Shown here piece after piece: positions 20,749 through 31,835 of a stretch of 64,000 nucleotides of DNA. The stretch spans positions 79,773,700 to 79,837,699 of the forward strand of contig NC_134546.1 in assembly GCF_050624435.1 (NCBI RefSeq), read 5' to 3'. Both the position numbers and the translations under genes were made by a program. The stretch comes from Tenrec ecaudatus. Its lineage: Eukaryota > Chordata > Mammalia > Afrosoricida > Tenrecidae. The notes under the pieces were generated by a model. That model was not told where the DNA came from, did not search any database, and was given only the letters and a program-made list of their open reading frames with translations. Within the stretch, counting starts at the first letter, position 1. Each line of letters begins with the position of its first letter.

Positions 20749-22914
20749 ATTTTTTGGACTCACCAAAGGATAGAGATTCTAATAAGGAATGCTCCTGGAG
20801 TATAAATTACATCGATTTAATAATGATGCTGAAGTAATTAAAGGTGATTAGCCTTTAATCAGTCCCCCGCCTTCCCTCCTTTATTTCTTAGCTCCTGCTC
20901 AGGATCCAGGTGGACCTGGATGCAGATAATTCAAGGTGTTGGAATTGGGACAGTTGTGGATTTCAGATTAGGCTGTGCTGTGTGGAAAGAGAGTGAATCA
21001 TTCTTGCTTGGATGTTTTGCGCTTCCTGGAAGGTAAAAGTACCTGGGACCTGGGCATGGGGACCTATTACACGCCAGGTACCCTCAGCTAGTAGCTATGT
21101 AAGACAGGCTCAGGGAGGAACATAGCCTTTGTCTCTGGAAGCCCCGGGGGTTGAGCTCAAATATATTCAGCCTGTGCTACCACGGTGACTCTGAAACCTC
21201 CACTAATGGCTTCTTAGTTGCTGATTTGTCCACATGCGGGCCTCACTTTCATTCCAGGGTATATTTAGATATCCACACGCCCAGGGTGCCTGGTCAGGAT
21301 TTAACCAATTAAGTCAGCACTGGGTTGGCCTACTGTTGTTATGGCAAGTGACTCTTTGAGTATTTACTTCTCCATGAGTGGAGAGCCCAGTGTGCACTGA
21401 GAGGGAGTTCCTGGCACTGGACCCACAGGATGTCCCTGGGAATAACATCTTTACACTTAAGGGGTGAAGCTGCAGCTCCTACTTGAAGTCTGTCTTGTGA
21501 GGTTAAGTGGTTGGTTTTCTGGAAAATCAAGCAGTCACAGACCCAAATATTTTAGGGTTAGAAGGGTGTACTACATCTTCCTCAGAGCCCTTAAGTCTGA
21601 GGAAAAAGTCCATTGCTGTGAAAAATGGAGATCATGGTTCCAATATAAGTACCACCTCCATCTCTGGTGACATGAGTGTCCCTGGGAAAGAGGGAATGGA
21701 GGGGATCAAAGGTAGAATATCCAGTAATTTATTTGTTTCATTAAACACGGTTTCACTACATCTTTGAGGGAGAAACCAGGATACATTGTGACCTACAAAT
21801 TCATGAGTAAGTACAATTAAGTTCTTGGTCACCTTGGTTATTGGATAACATATCCCTGTATATGTCTAATAGCAGGGAAGACACCTTGAGTGTAGCACAC
21901 AGTAGAGCTGAGTACTACAAGAGTCCCGTGATAGATCTTGGTCATAATGCTTTTTGTCATATTTAAACATTTATATATCCCTTCATTTTGCCAAATTTCA
22001 TGAACCATTTGTAAAATTTAACTGAAAACAGAGGATGTGTTGGTATTTCCTAATTTTGCATGTCTACCTCTCACAGTGTCTTACATTTAGGTAAAATCTG
22101 GGAGAGGAGACAGATCCACACACACAATTAGCAGCATGAGTTTTTTTGGTGTGTTAGGTTTGGAGCTTAGCTTCAGGTTTTAGTGTGCTAGAGGCAGAGT
22201 AGGTATTTAAGATCAGAATCAAGTTCCTGAGATTAATCAATGTTCCTGGTTCAAGAATAAGAATCAAGGGATAGAATTAGGAGTTCATTGTGATGAATTG
22301 AGATTTAGGTGTTGGTGGACAGATTAAAGGTCATTATGTTTAGAACGTTTCTGCCTAACAGATTATGTTTTGAGTTGATTAGGAGCATATATTTCAAGGT
22401 ATAATGATGTAGAGATACTGTTTAAAGATTAGAGTTTTTGGGGGTACTCTCTGAATTTGAGATTTAGGGTCATAAGGTTAGGATAAAGTTGATAGACTCT
22501 GATTCAAAGAATTGGAATGAATGCATTAGGTTAGATTTAGTGTGCATGGTCATTGGATTTGTTAAGCACATGTTAACTTTGTTGGGGCACCTGGCGATGC
22601 TCAGGGCGTTAGTAGAAGTTCTGGAAGATGAGTGAGTTTTCAGCTAGTTATCAGTGTGTTGTAAGGATACTCAGCACGTTAACGTATAAGTGTTAATGGT
22701 TTGGAAGATGGTGATTAGCACTGAATGTGTAGGAATTGAAGTACCAAGTTAACATCGTCGGCTAAAATTTAGCTGACAACATTTTTCTGTTTATCAGCTA
22801 TAGTATTTATGATATATTTAGAATCATTTATGCATAAAAGCATCTGTATATGGATAAAGGAATTTTTATTTCTTTCTTTTGAATTCTTTTTTCTTCCCTA
22901 CCAAAAAAAATGCC
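20749..22914. other. No gene recognised
   Basis: About 2.2 kb without recognisable coding sequence, RNA or named repeat; AT-rich with short G-rich strings around 22,290-22,500. Open frames are all under 90 codons and without domains. Confidence 0.5.
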
Positions 22915-24250
22915 TTGTTTTGGGATACCCAGGCTCGTCTGCCGCCTAGCTCTGGCTCTGCCCAGGACCCAGCAAAGCTGCCCTGGAGCTGCTGCCAGAG
23001 CTGCACAGTCAGGCCTGGTGTTTCAGCAGCTGCTGAGCCGCCACCACCGCAGCAGTTAGCCCGCCCTCAGCGTTCGCCAACACAAGCGACCTCAGCCTGC
23101 AGACCTCACCAGGCCCAGGGAGCCCCGGAAGAGAGGCGAGCTCTGGACAATGTCAGCCTTCAGGGTGGCGCGGAGAAGCGAGAGAAAGACCAAGAAGAAA
23201 CCTGCCAATTGGGAAGAAGCGAAATTGTTGGCGGGATCCACGGCGGCCAGGAATGACATGCGAAGATGGAGAACTTTGTATCATGTGACTCTCGTGATCC
23301 AGGAAAGAGAGATCTCTGCTCATCGTGTGGTCCTGGCTGCAGCCAGCCCAGTTTTCAACGTCATGTTCACAACTGACACGCTCGATTCAAAGTCCTTTGA
23401 TGTAGAACTCAAAGACGCCGAACTGACATTATTGAACACCTGGTGGAATGTGCTTACACTGCTAGGATCTCTGTGAATAGCAACAACGTGCAGTCTCTGT
23501 TGGATGCCGCAAACCAGTACCACATTCAGCCTGTGAAGAACATGAGTATTGATTTTTTGAAAAAGCAAGTAGATGCTTCAAACTGTCCTGGTCTAAGCGT
23601 TCTAGCAGCGCATCTAGACCGTCCTGAGTTGAAAGCCACTGCAGACGCCTTTATTCACCAACATTTCGCTGACGTTTCCAAAACGGAGGAGTTTCTACAA
23701 CTTGATGCTCAGCGAGTAACACGTCTCTTCAACCAGGACCCCCTGACCGTGAGCGCAGAGGAGCAGGTTTATGATGCTGCCGGCAGGTGGCTGAGGCAAG
23801 TTGCGCTGAATCGCCAGACTTATGGTGGATGTCCTCGCTAACGTCAGATTTCCTCTCACCTCGAAGAATTTCTGATGCAAAACCATCCCAGCTGAACCCC
23901 TCATTCAAGACAGTCCTGAGCGCCTTAAGATGGTGATGAGTGGAATGCAGTATCATCTATTCTCTCCTGAGGATCGGAAAGAGCTGGCAGATGGAACAAG
24001 GCCTCGAAGACCACAGTCTTGTAGCTATTTTAACCTAAAGTTGGAAAAAGGTGCATATTCTACAGGATCCTGCAGTGAGAATGTAACTGCAGAAATCCCA
24101 TTTGATGCGTGTTCTGATCTTTAAAATGACCTGTGTTGACAGCTATTTTGTATATTCAACCACACGTTTTTGGTCTTCAAGTAGAACAGTTTAAATAACT
24201 GAAGAACTGACCCCTAATTTTAAAAAAATTCTCATTCAATAAAGTATGTT
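22915..24250 (+). pseudogene. KLHL7P: Processed KLHL7 pseudogene (BTB-BACK part)
   Basis: KLHL7 is a BTB-BACK-kelch substrate adaptor of CUL3 ubiquitin ligase. Intronless sequence after a GC-rich 5' part (22,915-23,149) has an ATG at 23,150 and translates to the N-terminus (EEAKLLAG), BTB domain (AHRVVLAAASPVFNVMFTT, KSFDVELKDAE, then ARISVNSNNVQSLLDAANQY in the next frame) and BACK domain (DASNCPGLSVLA, LKATADAFIHQHF, FLQLDAQRVTRLFNQD, SAEEQVYDAAGRWL). Frameshifts lie near 23,424 and 23,822 and a stop near 23,872. The region after DGTRPRR (about 24,000) jumps to PQSC.YFN and ends at TAA 24,122-24,124, so the kelch repeats are missing (internal deletion). AATAAA at about 24,238. Symbol is descriptive. 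Confidence 0.88.
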
Positions 24251-25674
24251 ACTCCCTGAAGCAGCATTATTAGAATTTACCATCACAATATGTATTCAGT
24301 ATTTATATTAAATGTGCCCACCCCTCCCTTATTTTTATTATAAAACTTTGTTTTGGAAATCTTTTGCTATTTACTAGGACCTATCTGTATTTTGCCATAT
24401 TAATTATTTCTAATATAATAATTGCAGAGGAAGCTTTTGTTCGAAATTATTTACCTTGCCTCATCCAAAGTGAACAGTACTTTATAGTCTGATGTAAGTA
24501 GACTATTTATTAAATAGGATTGTTTAGTGATTATTTTAAAATTCTTGTACTTGGCATTGTTCAGAAATGTTGGAATGATATTAGCTGTCATTCAATGAGG
24601 CCCACCCATAGCTGCCCTATTCCTGCCAGGAATGGTGGCTTTTCATTATTATTTTTTCTAAACTGACCTCCTTCAAAGAACATTTTCAGTAGTAACATCT
24701 AATTATCCAGAATTAAGCCTATCTACTTTTGTTGAACTAATAAACTTATACACTATTATCTGTATATTTTCCTTGGATTTCAATGATGACAGTAGGAAAT
24801 GTGTATTAATTACTGGCTGAAAATGATAGAAAAGAAAATATTAATTTTTTTTAAATATTGTCAGGAAATGACCTCCTGGCTCTCTATTTTAAAGGTAAAT
24901 CATACCATTCCGAGGACGCCAGGGAAGAGAGAAGAACTTTTAATCTGTGAAAAGAAGACAATTGAGTTTCAAATAGTTCACTGAGAAATGTAATTAAAAA
25001 ATAACCAGATTTCTTTTTTTTCCACAACTTTTGGAAGACTATGATCCTGAGGGAAGGAGAATGGGAGGGGTCTGTTGGGCAGAAATATATTAACCATTGT
25101 ACATTTCAAGGAACATTCAGCATTGCCATTTCGGTGTTCTAATTGGAAAATTCTCCTCTGGAGATGATAGACTATTTCTTCTGCTCCTAATTTAAGTGGG
25201 GGATCCTCTTTTGGCTTGATATCTCTGCATAATATAAGCGATGGGTTCCATGGTCTATTGTGTCCACTGTAGTTTGACAAAATGGCAGGTCACTCTTAGG
25301 CCTGGTACACTCTTGATAGATTCTTATATAGAAAACCTAGATTATTATTTTATTTTCCCTCTTACCATACATATAGATGCTTGGGATATATTTCTCCTAT
25401 TTATAATGTTGAAGTGGTTATTTCTCAACCTACTGACATTCACATGTGAGACAACTTCCAATTCTGTTTAAGACCAATGCCTCTATCCTTTTCTGAGAAT
25501 TTTATTAAATACCCTGAAGTCATTCAAGACTCTTGTCTACATTTTCTATTTATTATGTATTTTATAATGAATGTTGGATTTTGAGTGTGAACATGGCAAA
25601 GGTAATTTCTTATTTGTTTTCAAACTAGGACCAACAACTCTGTTTTTTCAATAGATTGTGAACACATGTTCTCT
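24251..25674. other. No gene recognised; possible 3' UTR remnant
   Basis: AT-rich. A further AATAAA-type signal at about 24,748 leaves open that 24,251-24,780 is long-form KLHL7 3' UTR. Nothing else supported. Confidence 0.35.
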
Positions 25675-28090
25675 TACTAAACACTTTCCTAAAGGCCAAC
25701 AAACGATCCTTGAATTAACTACAAGCTTTTCTTTCATGATGTGTTTTGTTTTTTTTTCTTTGTCAGTGGTTTGCTGTTGCTGTTTTGTTGTCTGGTTGTA
25801 TACTGTTGCTTTGTTTTCTTCTGTCTTGTTTTTGTGCATGTTATTATCTCCACAGGTCTGTCTAAATAAGACAGGCTGGATGAACTAACTGGAGGAAAAA
25901 CAATGGGACTGACAGTTCCGGGGGGACTTGGGATGGGGGGGGGCGTTGGCGGGGGGAGGGTAAGGAAGTGGTGCTAACAAACCCAGGGACAAGGGAACAA
26001 CATGGGATCCAAAATGGTAGAGAGGGGGGAGTTGCAGGCCTGGTAGGGAATGATCAAGGGTAAGGTTATGTAAAGAAGAGGTATAGCTGTAACCCAGGTC
26101 GGGACAGAGCATGATAGTGGGGCAGGAGGAAAGTCAAGGGAAATAGAGAAAAAAGCTAGGAGGCAAAGGGCATTTATAGAGGTCTAGACAAAGACATGTA
26201 CATGCAAATATATATATGAGGATGGTGAAATAGATCTATGTGTCTATATTTATAGGTTTAGTATTAAGGTGGTGGAAGGACCTTGGGCCTCTACTCAAGC
26301 ACTCCCTCAACGCATGAATATATTCTTCTATTAAATTGACATTCTATGATGCTCACCCTCCTGACCCAACTGCTGAATCCAAAGTGGGTGAAAAAGTAAA
26401 TGGAGTGGAGTCCGGTGGCGGTGGCTGCATTGGCGGCGACCGAGGAGGAGGATGTGGGCCACGCACTGGCTGGCGGTGGCTCTGGCTCTGAGCGTGCTGC
26501 CAGGCGGCCCGGCGCTGCAGCCCCGGCGAATGCAGTGTGCGTTTCTTTTCTGGGAAGGTTCTATCAGGCCCTGAAGGACAGAGACGTCACATTCTCCCCA
26601 GGCACTATTGAAAAAAGAACTTAACCGCTCCTGCTGGGAGGCCCGGGGGAAAGAGAATCGCTTGTGCTACTACATTGGAGCCACAGACAATGCGGCCACC
26701 AAGATCATCAATGAGGTGTCGAAGACCCTTGCCCATCACATCCCCGTGGAGAAGATCTGCAAGAAGCTCAAGATGAAGGATGGCCAGACCTGTGAGCTCA
26801 AGTACGACAAGCAGATCGACCTGAGGAGCGTGGACCTGAAGAAGCTCTGTGTGAAAGAGCTGAAGAAGTACTGGACGACTCGGGGGAGACGTGCAAAGGC
26901 TGTGCTGAGAAGTCTAACTACATTCAGAAGATTCACGAACTTATGCCGAAATACGCACCCAAGGCGGCCAGATCAAGGACTGATTTGTAGTTGGGGACCC
27001 CTGCTGCCCTGGAGGGAGAAGCAGTCCCTGTCTTTACCCACCTGGCTTTTTTGTAATTTTTTCTGTATGCAGGGGAGCCCCTCCTCAAGTGGGGGTGAAT
27101 CCTGCAGCTGGGGCTGGAGCTGCTGGCTCAACAATGCCACCTGAGGGGTTCACTTCGTTTTTGCTGCTTTACTCTAGGATGGAATGTGTCTGGGATATTT
27201 TTATTAAAGAAAAAATTTCTAGTTCTTGGAAAATTAAAAAAAAAAGTAAATGGGGTGAAGAAAGCTGATGGTGCCCAGCTATCAAAAGAGATAGTGTCTG
27301 GGGTTTTAAAGGCTTGAAGATAAACAAACGGCCCTCTAGCTCAGAAGCAACAAAGCCCACATGGAAGAAGCACACCAGCCTGTGCGATCATGAGATACCA
27401 AAGGGATCAGGGATAAGGCATCATCAAAAAGAAAACATCTTACCATAGTGAATGAAGGGGGAGGTGCAGAGTGGAGACCCAAAGCCCATTTGTCGGCCAC
27501 TGGAGACCCACTCACAGAGGGGTCTAGGCGAGGAGATGAGTCAGTCAGGGTGCGATGTAGCACAGATGAAGAATACAGCTTTCCCCCAGATCCTGGATGC
27601 TTCCTCCCCACCAACTACCATGATCCGAATTCTACCTTGCAAGTCTGGATAGAGCAGAGGTTGTACACTGGTGCATATAGGAGCTGGAGGCACAGGGAAT
27701 CCAGGGTGGATGATACCTTCAGAACCAGGGGGTGAGGGGGGGGTACTGGGACAGTAGAGGGTGAGTGGTTTGGAAAAGGGGAACTGATTACAAGGATCTA
27801 CATGTGACCTCCTCCCTGGGGGACGGACAACAAAGAAGGGGGGAAGGGAGAGCCGGAAAGGGTAAGTTGATATGACAAAATAATAATCTATAAATTATCA
27901 AGGGTTCATGAAGGAGGGGGGTGCAGGGAGGGAGGGGAAAAAAGAATACCTGATGCAAAGGGCTTAAGTGGAGAGCAAATGCTTTGAAAATGATGAGGGC
28001 AAAGAATGTAGAGATGTGCTTTATACAATTGATGTATGTATATGTATGGATTGTGATGAGTTGGAGGAGCCCATAATAAAATGTTAAAAA
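25675..28090 (+). mobile_element. L1 3' fragment, interrupted by a MANF pseudogene
   Basis: Follows the L1 3' UTR from CCTAAAGGCCAACAAA (like 10,685 and 29,080) through GGAGGAAAAACAATGGGAC, one 120-bp module at about 27,256-27,380, and a tail ending near CCCATAATAAAATG at 28,080. It lacks the AT microsatellite that its sister copies carry at the internal site (27,420). The MANF retrocopy sits between 26,404 and 27,240. Confidence 0.85.
26404..27240 (+). pseudogene. MANFP: Processed MANF (ARMET) pseudogene
   Basis: MANF is an ER-resident, stress-induced saposin-like protein. Intronless; ATG at 26,452 opens a signal-peptide-like [19 protein letters not shown]. In other frames follow [20 protein letters not shown] (about 26,536-26,595), [55 protein letters not shown] and, after a frameshift near 26,870, a CKGC (CXXC) site and RTDL before TAG at 26,988-26,990. 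At least three frame breaks (near 26,525, 26,615 and 26,870) make it dead. 3' UTR to about 27,230 with an ATTAAA signal. Bounded by AAAAAGTAAATGG at 26,391-26,403 and 27,241-27,253. Symbol is descriptive. Confidence 0.92.
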
Positions 28091-28434
28091 ATTTTTAAAT
28101 AAACACTTGCATAATTAATAGTATGATAGACAAAAACATTTTCATCTGTTGAAATCTACTATGTGTTTCATTTTGCAAAAGCATGAATAGAAATGTAAGA
28201 CAGGTGTAACAGTAATAAATAAAAAGAGGAATGAAAGTAATGAAGTCATCTTTATGAACATCACAGAAAGCATGTTCTCCTTAATTTCTGGCTCGTGGCT
28301 CAGAAACTTTTAATAGAGGTTACTGTTCTCAGCCCAGATTAGGTGGACGATAGGATTGAGATGGAAAATCCCTTACTTACAGTTAAACATTATACATGTC
28401 AATTAAGTTTTTGTAAACTGTATTTCTCAATGGT

Positions 28435-30226
28435 GGAGGAGGGGGAGAAGGAAAACAAAAGGATGAATATAAGGAAGAAAAGGGGAGTGGGGGCATGGGG
28501 CACTAATCCACCCTAGGGGAGGGTATTGTTTATATCTCCACAGGGAAAGTGGGACCAGACTTCAACCCAGTGCTGCAAGGTGTGAATGCAATATCCCGGC
28601 ATGGAGTAGGGAACCAGTGGAGAGGTCTGGGAGGCTGGCCCCAGCACCATAAATTAAGTGGATTCCTGCCCCTCCCCCAAAAAGAATTTGTTCCAAAGGA
28701 CGACATTGACTGCAGCTCTGGGAGATGGACATATCGGATCAGAGCACATGGGAGCAGATGAAGGGGCAGGAGGAGAGAGTGGAACACAGCCTGGCCCACC
28801 AGGCCGTGAGGATGATGTTCCTGAGTAGAGCAGCCAGTCCACAGAGAGAACAACATGGCTGGCCCCACTATGAGACATGATGCCCCTCAGTGACTAAGGG
28901 TGATACAGGGGACAGCACCGGAGACACAGTGTGGGAATTGCACCTGACCTGATCCCACCACACCGAGGCAAAGCACTGGGGGAGCGCAGCGGTACAGCAA
29001 GGGAATGGAGTGGCAAGGTCCCCAGGGAATGCTGAAAGTGGACTTTGGGGCCAGGGCATGGTGCCCCAACAGACTGGACTGGAAAATGCTCCTAAGGGCC
29101 AGCAAATGATCCCTGAACTAACTACAAGCTTTTCTCTTGTGAAGTGTTTTGTTTTTTGTCAGTGGTTTGTTTTTGTTGTCTGGTTGTATACTGTTGCTTT
29201 GTTTTCCTCTATCTTGTTTTCATGCATGTTAGTGTCTCCACAGGTCTGTCTAAATAGGACAGGCTGGATGAACTATCTGGAGGAAAAACAATGGGACCGA
29301 CAGTTCCGGGGGGGATTTGGGTTGGGGGTGGGGTAAGGGGGTAAGGAAGGGGTGTCAACAAACACAGGGACAAGGGAACAACATGGGATCCAAAATGGTA
29401 GAGAGGGGGGAGTGGAAGGCCTGGTGGGGAATGATCAATGGTAAGGTTGTGTAGAGAAGAGGTATAGCTGTAGCCCAGGTGGGGACGGAGCATGGTAGTG
29501 GGGCAGGAGGAAAATCAAGGGAGATGGAGGACAGAGCTAGGAGTCAAGGGGCATTTATGGAGGTCTAGACAAAGACATGTACATGCAAATATATATATAT
29601 ATGAGGATGGGGAAATAGATCTATGTACCTATATTTATAGGTTAAGTATTAAGGTGGTGGAAGGACCTTGGGCCTCTACTCAAACACTCCCTCAATGCAC
29701 GAATACTTTCTTTTATTAAATTGGAACTCTATGATGCTCACCCTCCCGACACAACTGCTGAAGCCAAAGTGGGTAAACAAGTAAATGTGGTGAAGAACGC
29801 TGATGGTGCCCCGCTATCAAAAGAGATAGTGACTGGGGTCTTAAAGGCTTGAAGATAAACAAGCGGCCATCTAGCTCAGAAGCAACAAAGTCCACATGGA
29901 AGAACACACCAGCCTGTGTGATCGAGTGGTCCCGAAGGGATCAGTTATCAGCCATCAAAGAACAAAAAATCGTATCATTGGCTGCATGCCTCCATGATAG
30001 GATCGCTGAAGACAAATGGGTGCATAAGCAAATGTGGCGAAGAAAGCTGATGGTGCCCGGCTATCAAAAGAGATAGTGTCTGGGGTCTTAAAGGTTTGAA
30101 GGTGAACAAGCGGCCATCTAGCTCAGAAGCAAAGAAAGCCCACATGGAAGAAGCACACCAGCCAGTGCGATCACGAGGTGCCAAAGAGACAAGGTATAAG
30201 GCCTCATGCAAAAAAAAAGCTATATG

Positions 30227-30304
<78 letters not shown>

Positions 30305-31075
30305 ATATTGAATGAAGGTGGAAGTGCAGAGTGGAGACCCAAGGCCCGAGTGTCAGCCACTGGAGATCCCCTCATAGAGGGGTTTATGAGAGGAGACGAA
30401 TCAGTCAGGGTGCGAGGTAGTACCGATGAAGAACACAGCTTTCCCCCAGATCCTGGATGCTTCCTCCCCCCAACTACCATAATCCGAATTCTACCTTGCA
30501 GGCCTGGATAGGCCAGAGGTTCTACAATCGTGCATATGGGGGCTGGAGGCACAGGGAATCCAGGGTGGATGATACCTTCAGGACCAAGGGTGTGAGGGGC
30601 GATGCTGGGAGAGTGGAGGGTGAGTGGGTTGGAAAGGTGGAACTGATTACAAGGATCCACATGTGACCTTCTCCCTGGGAGATGGACAGCAGAGAAGGGG
30701 GGGAAGGGAGACTCTGGATAAGGCAAGATATGACAAAATAACAATGTATAAATTACCATGGGCGAATGAGGGAGTGGGGAACGGGGAGGGAAGGGGGAAA
30801 AAAAAGAGTACCTGATGCAAAGGGCTTACGTGGAGAACAAATGCTTTGAGAATGATTGGGGCAGGGAATGTATGGATGTGCTTTATACAATTGATGTATG
30901 TATATGAATGGATTGTGATAAGAGTTGTATGAGTCCCTAGTAAAATGTAAAAAAACAGAAAAGAAAGTGATTAGGGCAAAGAATGTACAGATGTGCTTTA
31001 TACAATTGATGTATGTATATGTATGGATTGTGATAAGAGTTGTATGAGCCCCTAATAATATGTTTTTAAAATAAC
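28435..31075 (+). mobile_element. Long L1 3' fragment
   Basis: The largest truncated copy: it begins in sequence equivalent to about 10,010 of the L1, includes the 10,680-like block at 29,085, the pair of 120-bp modules (about 29,786-29,910 and 30,040-30,165), the TA microsatellite, the 3' body and a double tail (ends near 30,950 and 31,060). Confidence 0.85.
30232..30301 (+). repeat. (TA)n microsatellite, about 70 bp
   Basis: Near-perfect TA run inside the L1 fragment, likely to be length-variable and hard to sequence. Confidence 0.95.
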
Positions 31076-31111
31076 AGGAAAAAAAACTGTATTTCTCTAT
31101 ATATTTGTAAG

Positions 31112-31310
31112 TGATGATGTAGCAATCCCTGGGGACACAAAGTTCAAGATCGTGGATGCTATTTGAAAGGTGAGCAGGTACCACCCACCAGCTGGTCCAT
31201 TGCACATTTAAACTGACAATCTGTGTCCCAAAAGATTACAGGTTAGAGATCCCTATGGAGGCAGTTCCAGTCTCTATACAGGGTGACCTTTAGTCAAAAT
31301 GGATGATATA
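31112..31310 (+). mobile_element. AfroSINE relic, sense
   Basis: CCACCCACCAGCTGGTCC, then AAAAGATTACAGGTTAGAGA, CCCTATGGAGGCAGTTCCAG and GTCAAAATGGATGA follow AfroSINE from the tRNA-like part to the 3' end, with many changes. It lies directly after the L1 tail. Confidence 0.7.
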
Positions 31311-31769
31311 TTTACAAAACAACAGTCATTCTCAAGTGTGATGCAGTCTGGATTCTCCCTAACAGATATTAAACACATGTTTCCTCCTGGTGCTCCTAAT
31401 CTGAATTCTAGTCCTAGTCAACTCTTTTGGAGAATGGCAAGTTTGCTCTTTATGATACTACTTAGCGGTATCATAAATAATTTTCATTTTGTCTTTTAAA
31501 CTTGGAAGATCTTCCTGAAGCCTCTGGCTTCACATATTCCTTTCATTATATTTTGAAATTAATTAATTGCTATTTATGTTTTCTTTATTCACTGCTAACC
31601 CTGACTTATCTCTATTAGAATGTAATCATCTCTTAAGGCTCTGCATTATTTTTTTAAAACATTTTATTGTGGCACTTACAGTTCTTGTACCCACACAAAA
31701 ATTTTATCAAGAACATTTGTACATATGTCACCATCATTGTGTCCTAGATATTTATTTTCTTCTTTTAAA

Positions 31770-31835
31770 AAAATCAATTTATTGGGGGCTCATACAACTC
31801 TTATCACAATCCATGCATCCAGCCAGTGTATTCTT
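31770..31835 (-). mobile_element. L1 3' tail, antisense
   Basis: AAATCAATTTATTGGGGGCT then CATACAACTCTTATCACAAT is the reverse complement of the L1 terminus. Strongly truncated. Confidence 0.8.

Noticed and set aside
30232..30301. Possible origin or recombination hotspot at the TA run
   Set aside because: A simple microsatellite explains it; no other supporting signal.
30220..30759. Minus-strand open frame of 179 codons
   Set aside because: Antisense to an L1 3' fragment; recurrent in other copies (19,208; 46,457; 61,274) only because the repeat recurs. Not a protein gene.
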